Below the pieces are notes generated by a model. It did no database searches. It worked only from the letters and a program-made list of their open reading frames with translations, and was not told the DNA's origin. A stretch of 64,000 bases of DNA, taken from contig CAZGEA010000005.1 in assembly GCA_964524515.1 (NCBI GenBank), positions 36,065 through 100,064 of the forward strand. The letters are read 5' to 3'. Within the stretch, counting starts at the first letter, position 1. Every line of letters starts with the position of its first letter. The DNA is from CAZGEA01 sp964524515. Lineage in GTDB: Bacteria > Patescibacteriota > Microgenomatia > UBA8517. Both the position numbers and the translations under genes were made by a program. Shown here piece after piece: positions 61,201-64,000 of the stretch.

Positions 61201-62067
61201 TTATAATGAGTCTCTTCGGTTTGAGAACAAGACTGCTACTGCTATAAATACTCCACCTAATAACTCTAAACGTGTAAGATTTTCCGAAAGCAGTATAAAC
61301 GCAAAAAAAGGACCGAAGAATAACTCTGAGGAAACCAAAATGCTTCCTGTATTTAGATTTGTGTTCCTGAAACCAACTAGAAAAAGGTACGAGATTGCTA
61401 AAAAGAGAGCACCAAATAATATTGTTACTAACATTGCAGACTGTGGAATAGCTGGCAAAAGAGACCCGCCTGAAATATTAATCGCTAATGCAGAAATTCC
61501 TACTCCTGCTAGAGTTTGGATAATCAAAAGACTAATTTTATTTGTAGATTTACCAACTATCTTTTGGAAAGAAGAAGCAATTGTTTGAAAAAATCCAGAA
61601 ATAATTCCAAATACAAATCCTAACTGAAGATTAAAATTTTGGAATGGGTTTGTGAATGCTAAAACTGCCAGGAGAATGAAGAATAATGCAATTTTTTTAT
61701 TCGTAGTAATCCTCTCACTGAAGTACATTCGACCTACTACAAATGAAGAAACTAAAGTCGCAATGTAAAAAGAAAAAACAGCAAGTGATACTGTTGTATT
61801 AAAAATTGCTAAGGTGAAAAAAATTACAGAAACTGGAAATGTAATAGCAAAAAGAATTAAAGTTTTGATATCCAGTTTATTAAAAGATAGTTTCTGTTTA
61901 GTTGTACCCAAGATAACTAATGCAAAAATTAAAGCTACCAGAAAACGGTACTCCACTACTTGATAGGAGGATAGCCAACCAGAGAGATACTTGGCAATTA
62001 CACCTGAAAGCCCGAACAATACTCCAATCAAAAGAAGACTCCCTGGACCAATATATTTTCTATACAT
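61201..62067 (-). CDS. EamA/DMT family permease
   Basis: About 288 residues with ten transmembrane helices in two EamA repeats (about 1-140 and 145-288), the second starting GFVFGIISGFFQTIAS. It should be a drug/metabolite or amino-acid exporter; substrate unreadable. The Met at 62067, followed by YRKY, is chosen over the upstream Met because it follows a TATTCT box by 6 nt and gives a normal short N-terminus. Confidence 0.87.
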   Translation of the reverse strand: MYRKYIGPGSLLLIGVLFGLSGVIAKYLSGWLSSYQVVEYRFLVALIFALVILGTTKQKLSFNKLDIKTLILFAITFPVSVIFFTLAIFNTTVSLAVFSFYIATLVSSFVVGRMYFSERITTNKKIALFFILLAVLAFTNPFQNFNLQLGFVFGIISGFFQTIASSFQKIVGKSTNKISLLIIQTLAGVGISALAINISGGSLLPAIPQSAMLVTILFGALFLAISYLFLVGFRNTNLNTGSILVSSELFFGPFFAFILLSENLTRLELLGGVFIAVAVLFSNRRDSL

Positions 62068-62168
62068 AAAGCAAGAATACTTGAAATTAGAATATCCAGC
62101 TAGAGTCATTAAAAATCAAGGATACAATTACCTGTCTCCTCCTATGGTAGAATCCTGCAAGAACCTAC

Positions 62169-62174
62169 TATAAT
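62169..62174 (+). promoter_or_regulatory. -10 box, leaderless, for the gene at 62182
   Basis: Perfect TATAAT ends 7 nt before ATG 62182. Confidence 0.55.
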
Positions 62175-62181
62175 ACAAAGT

Positions 62182-62616
62182 ATGTCAGAAACAGATAATA
62201 CTTCTATCGAGGCGCAAATCATAATAAATAGGGAGAACGTTTCAAGTCTACTTACCCAAGGCAAATTTGACGAGATAGGAGCTTTACCTGGGTTTAAAAT
62301 AATTGAAAACGCTGACCTCGATCCAGACAATAATCCCGATTGCTACAAATGGTCCTTGAAGCAAGAAGGAGGAAGTGTTTATACAAGGTTAAAGAGATTT
62401 TCTACCGAACACCACACCGTTGAAGATCCAATTAAAGGCGACTTTGTAATCTACTTTTCTAAGGGAAAAATGACTCATATGGGAAAATTTTCAGAAGAAG
62501 GAAAAGTAATTTCTAAATTTGGAAAGGCTCATGTATATGAACACCCAATTGGAGTTGTGCCGGTTTCTTATCTAGACAAAGACAACGATATTCGCTTCTA
62601 CAGAAAAAATATTTAG
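62182..62616 (+). CDS. Hypothetical protein with HMGKF/YEHPIGVVP motifs
   Basis: 144 residues, soluble. A helical N-terminus (about 1-35) precedes a domain with DCYKWSL, THMGKFSEEGKVISKFGKA and YEHPIGVVPVSY, an order resembling papain-like (DUF7689-type) domains with Cys and His in conserved places (Cys near 53, His near 97 and 113). Enzymatic activity is only a possibility. Alone between a permease and a DUF4287 gene. Confidence 0.6.
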   Translation: MSETDNTSIEAQIIINRENVSSLLTQGKFDEIGALPGFKIIENADLDPDNNPDCYKWSLKQEGGSVYTRLKRFSTEHHTVEDPIKGDFVIYFSKGKMTHMGKFSEEGKVISKFGKAHVYEHPIGVVPVSYLDKDNDIRFYRKNI

Positions 62617-62672
62617 AACATTGCTCCGTCTGATAAAAGAAGTAAGAACCTATTTTAAAAATTCTGATGATT

Positions 62673-62951
62673 CTACTTTTTCTTTCCAGTTAGGATGAGG
62701 GTATCTGATTCGTCACTATGAACTCCACCACTATTTACATTTTTATCACCTATGTTTGGTCCATTCTTGATAACATGCACTAGTGCCATTCCATGTCCTC
62801 GACCTAATCCATACTGATCTTTCAACCAAGCAAGAATTTCCCCAGCCTTTGTGTTGTTATCAAAACCTTTTGCTTTTGCTTCATCAATAAACTGTTGTGG
62901 AGTTTTACCCGTCTTTTCTTCAATATTATCGAGGTATGCTTGGAACGACAT
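62673..62951 (-). CDS. DUF4287 domain protein
   Basis: 92 residues. SFQAYLDNIEEKTGKTPQQF and GEILAWLKDQYGLGRGHGMALVHVIKNG are the DUF4287 signature; the family is widespread, helical and of unknown function, often near DUF5655 or SRPBCC proteins. A polar tail with the sequence NSGGVHSDESD follows. It has a full leaderless promoter upstream. Confidence 0.85.
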   Translation of the reverse strand: MSFQAYLDNIEEKTGKTPQQFIDEAKAKGFDNNTKAGEILAWLKDQYGLGRGHGMALVHVIKNGPNIGDKNVNSGGVHSDESDTLILTGKKK

Positions 62952-62957
62952 GCTTAT

Positions 62958-62986
62958 ATTGTACCAAAAGAAGTTCGAACGTCCAA
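62958..62986 (-). promoter_or_regulatory. Full leaderless promoter for the DUF4287 gene
   Basis: On the minus strand TTGGAC (62981-62986), exact 17-nt spacer, TACAAT (62958-62963), ending 6 nt before the ATG at 62951. It is the best case in the window of a -35/-10 pair abutting a start codon. Confidence 0.65.
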
Positions 62987-63003
62987 CTCGAAGTAGTGGA
63001 TAT

Positions 63004-63026
63004 TTGAGGCTAAAATGCTTGGCTCC
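63004..63026. repeat. Dispersed 23-nt repeat, copy 1
   Basis: This stretch beginning TTGAGGCTAAAA and ending GCTCC matches 63977-63999 at 20 of 23 positions, same orientation. Both copies lie upstream of minus-strand genes. Function unknown. Confidence 0.4.
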
Positions 63027-63075
63027 TCTTGGTGGATGAAGTAACCTATTATTTAACGTTAACTACAAATAAAAA

Positions 63076-63939
63076 TTATTTTGTTGTATTTTTTAATTGA
63101 AGCAGCCTCTCTAGTTCTGAAAGAGACCGTGCATTAAGAATTGCTAAATCCACCTCAGCGTTTGTATATGATTTTCCTAAACCAGTTAAAACACCTGCAG
63201 TTTTATCAATAAATTCATCGTACTCATCTTTGGATGAAAACACTTCTCTGTACTGTTGAAAATATGTCGGATCTACTTTTAATTTTACTGCAATTTTTTC
63301 AGGACTACTTTCAATAATTCTTCCAGTTTGCTCACCTGTAATATTGTTGACTGAGATAACTTCTCTCGGATGAGTTATATCAGTCCAGAACGCTGAAAAT
63401 TCCTCAAGAACTTTATCTTTTCCATGTCTGAGATTGAAGTTAGGATCAATTGAATGTTTTAACTCATGTATTAAAAATTCACGATTTTGAGAAGATGAGG
63501 AAGATATAATTAAGGAATTTTGACGGATAGTTGGATCCGCAGCTAATGAGCCGCCTTTAATATTCATCCCTCTTGAGCTTGAATCACCCGTTAATTTTCT
63601 TGAAACATTTTGAAAATCTGCCAAATCTGAAGTAAAAATTGGCCTTACAAAATCAACTTTATATCTCCTTCTAAATTCATCTATTTCTTCATAATCTGTA
63701 ACTAAATCGAATTTGCCACTTATATCTTGAGAAACTAATGGCTCCCTCGGGCCCATTTTGTTTAGCATACCTACTAACCACACACCCATTTCCCCTTTTT
63801 CAATTCTTTCAACAAATTTCCTTTGCATTAACTCATATCTTTTTTCAACAAATGGATCAACATGCAATTTCTGAGTAAGATGTTCTTCTAGTTTTACAAG
63901 TTCATTGGAAATTTCAGAAGTTTCAATAAATTCGTCCAT
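63076..63939 (-). CDS. Putative HExxH zinc metallopeptidase
   Basis: About 287 residues, soluble, no signal peptide. An N-terminal helical part (about 1-130) leads to LIHELKHSID near 170 (HExxH) with a downstream EEFSAFWTD about 20 residues later that could supply the third ligand, as in gluzincins. A C-terminal helical part follows. I do not recognise the family. The HExxH could be chance, but the flanking hydrophobic and acidic pattern is right. The Met at 63939 is preferred to the TTG at 63945. Confidence 0.6.
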   Translation of the reverse strand: MDEFIETSEISNELVKLEEHLTQKLHVDPFVEKRYELMQRKFVERIEKGEMGVWLVGMLNKMGPREPLVSQDISGKFDLVTDYEEIDEFRRRYKVDFVRPIFTSDLADFQNVSRKLTGDSSSRGMNIKGGSLAADPTIRQNSLIISSSSSQNREFLIHELKHSIDPNFNLRHGKDKVLEEFSAFWTDITHPREVISVNNITGEQTGRIIESSPEKIAVKLKVDPTYFQQYREVFSSKDEYDEFIDKTAGVLTGLGKSYTNAEVDLAILNARSLSELERLLQLKNTTK

Positions 63940-63976
63940 GAGCAATTATCATTATACTAAATATTCAGTTGCAAAA

Positions 63977-63999
63977 TTGAGGCTAAAAAACTTTGCTCC
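63977..63999. repeat. Dispersed 23-nt repeat, copy 2
   Basis: Second copy of the element at 63004-63026 (20 of 23 identical), cut by the window edge, so its full length is unknown. Confidence 0.4.
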
Positions 64000-64000
64000 C

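Noticed and set aside
62971..63039. Antisense tRNA fragment suggested by GTTCGAAC near 62973
   Set aside because: No acceptor, D or anticodon arms can be folded around it on either strand, and the stretch is explained as the DUF4287 promoter.

Overview
Organism: the window looks like a chromosome piece of a Patescibacteria (Candidate Phyla Radiation) bacterium, probably of the Microgenomates group. This is inferred from the AT-rich, densely packed sequence, the short proteins, a competence trio (dprA, yraN-like, comM), a decaprenyl-phosphate phosphoribosyltransferase, many glycosyltransferases, secreted proteins with PEGA, SH3, dockerin and Fn3 modules, and the absence of biosynthetic pathways. 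TGA is a normal stop (many ATGA start/stop overlaps), so genetic code 11 applies. No marker gene here settles the taxonomy.

Layout. 0-10.8 kb is a housekeeping and envelope region: a polyprenyl-phosphate sugar transferase and DPPR synthase, a PEGA/SH3 protein, hsp20 behind a full promoter and a CIRCE-like operator, tRNA-Cys, DUF192, dprA-yraN-comM, an M23 peptidase with a structured leader, a LytR_C protein, and GT2 and GT-C glycosyltransferases. 10.8-11.84 kb is gene-free and extremely AT-rich. 11.84-13.56 kb holds two membrane proteins, one of them a degenerate RAYT (REP-associated tyrosine) transposase domain fused to a membrane anchor and an SH3 domain.

13.6-34.1 kb is about 20 kb of tightly packed, often overlapping plus-strand genes. 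It contains three GT-A enzymes with a DxHC motif resembling the mucin-type GT27 family, three 'YTDNR' glycosyltransferase-like proteins, four tandem copies of another putative GT domain, at least six related methyltransferases, an asparagine-synthase-like amidotransferase, a deacetylase-methyltransferase fusion, and three tandem proteins with phage-tail-like N-termini. No sugar-nucleotide synthesis, flippase or polymerase gene is present, which fits decoration of a protein better than assembly of a classical capsule.

34.1-43.3 kb is a minus-strand signalling operon: a secreted Fn3/Ig/thioredoxin-fold protein, a 7TM-Cache sensor that ends where HAMP would start, a FIST protein, a PAS protein, a CHASE4-HAMP-PAS-PAS histidine kinase and two receiver-only response regulators. 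43.4-52.4 kb has a methyltransferase, a 2311-residue protein with about 1740 residues of Ser-X/Ser-Pro repeat and phage-like end domains, a small protein sharing its C-terminal module, and a Tat translocase operon (two TatA, one TatC). 52.4-64 kb is a mixed region of small genes: cupin, four VOC proteins, secreted carbohydrate-active proteins (one with a dockerin), SET protein, topoisomerase IB, DMT permease, DUF1801, DUF4287 and a putative zinc peptidase.

How it may fit together (inference): the 20-kb glycosyltransferase/methyltransferase cluster could glycosylate and methylate the Ser/Pro-rich giant protein and the phage-fibre-like proteins, giving a mucin-like, variable cell-surface fibre, with the sensory operon between them. 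A second window-wide theme is leaderless expression: at least 15 genes have a -10-like hexamer ending 5-8 nt before the start codon, while few have a Shine-Dalgarno sequence.
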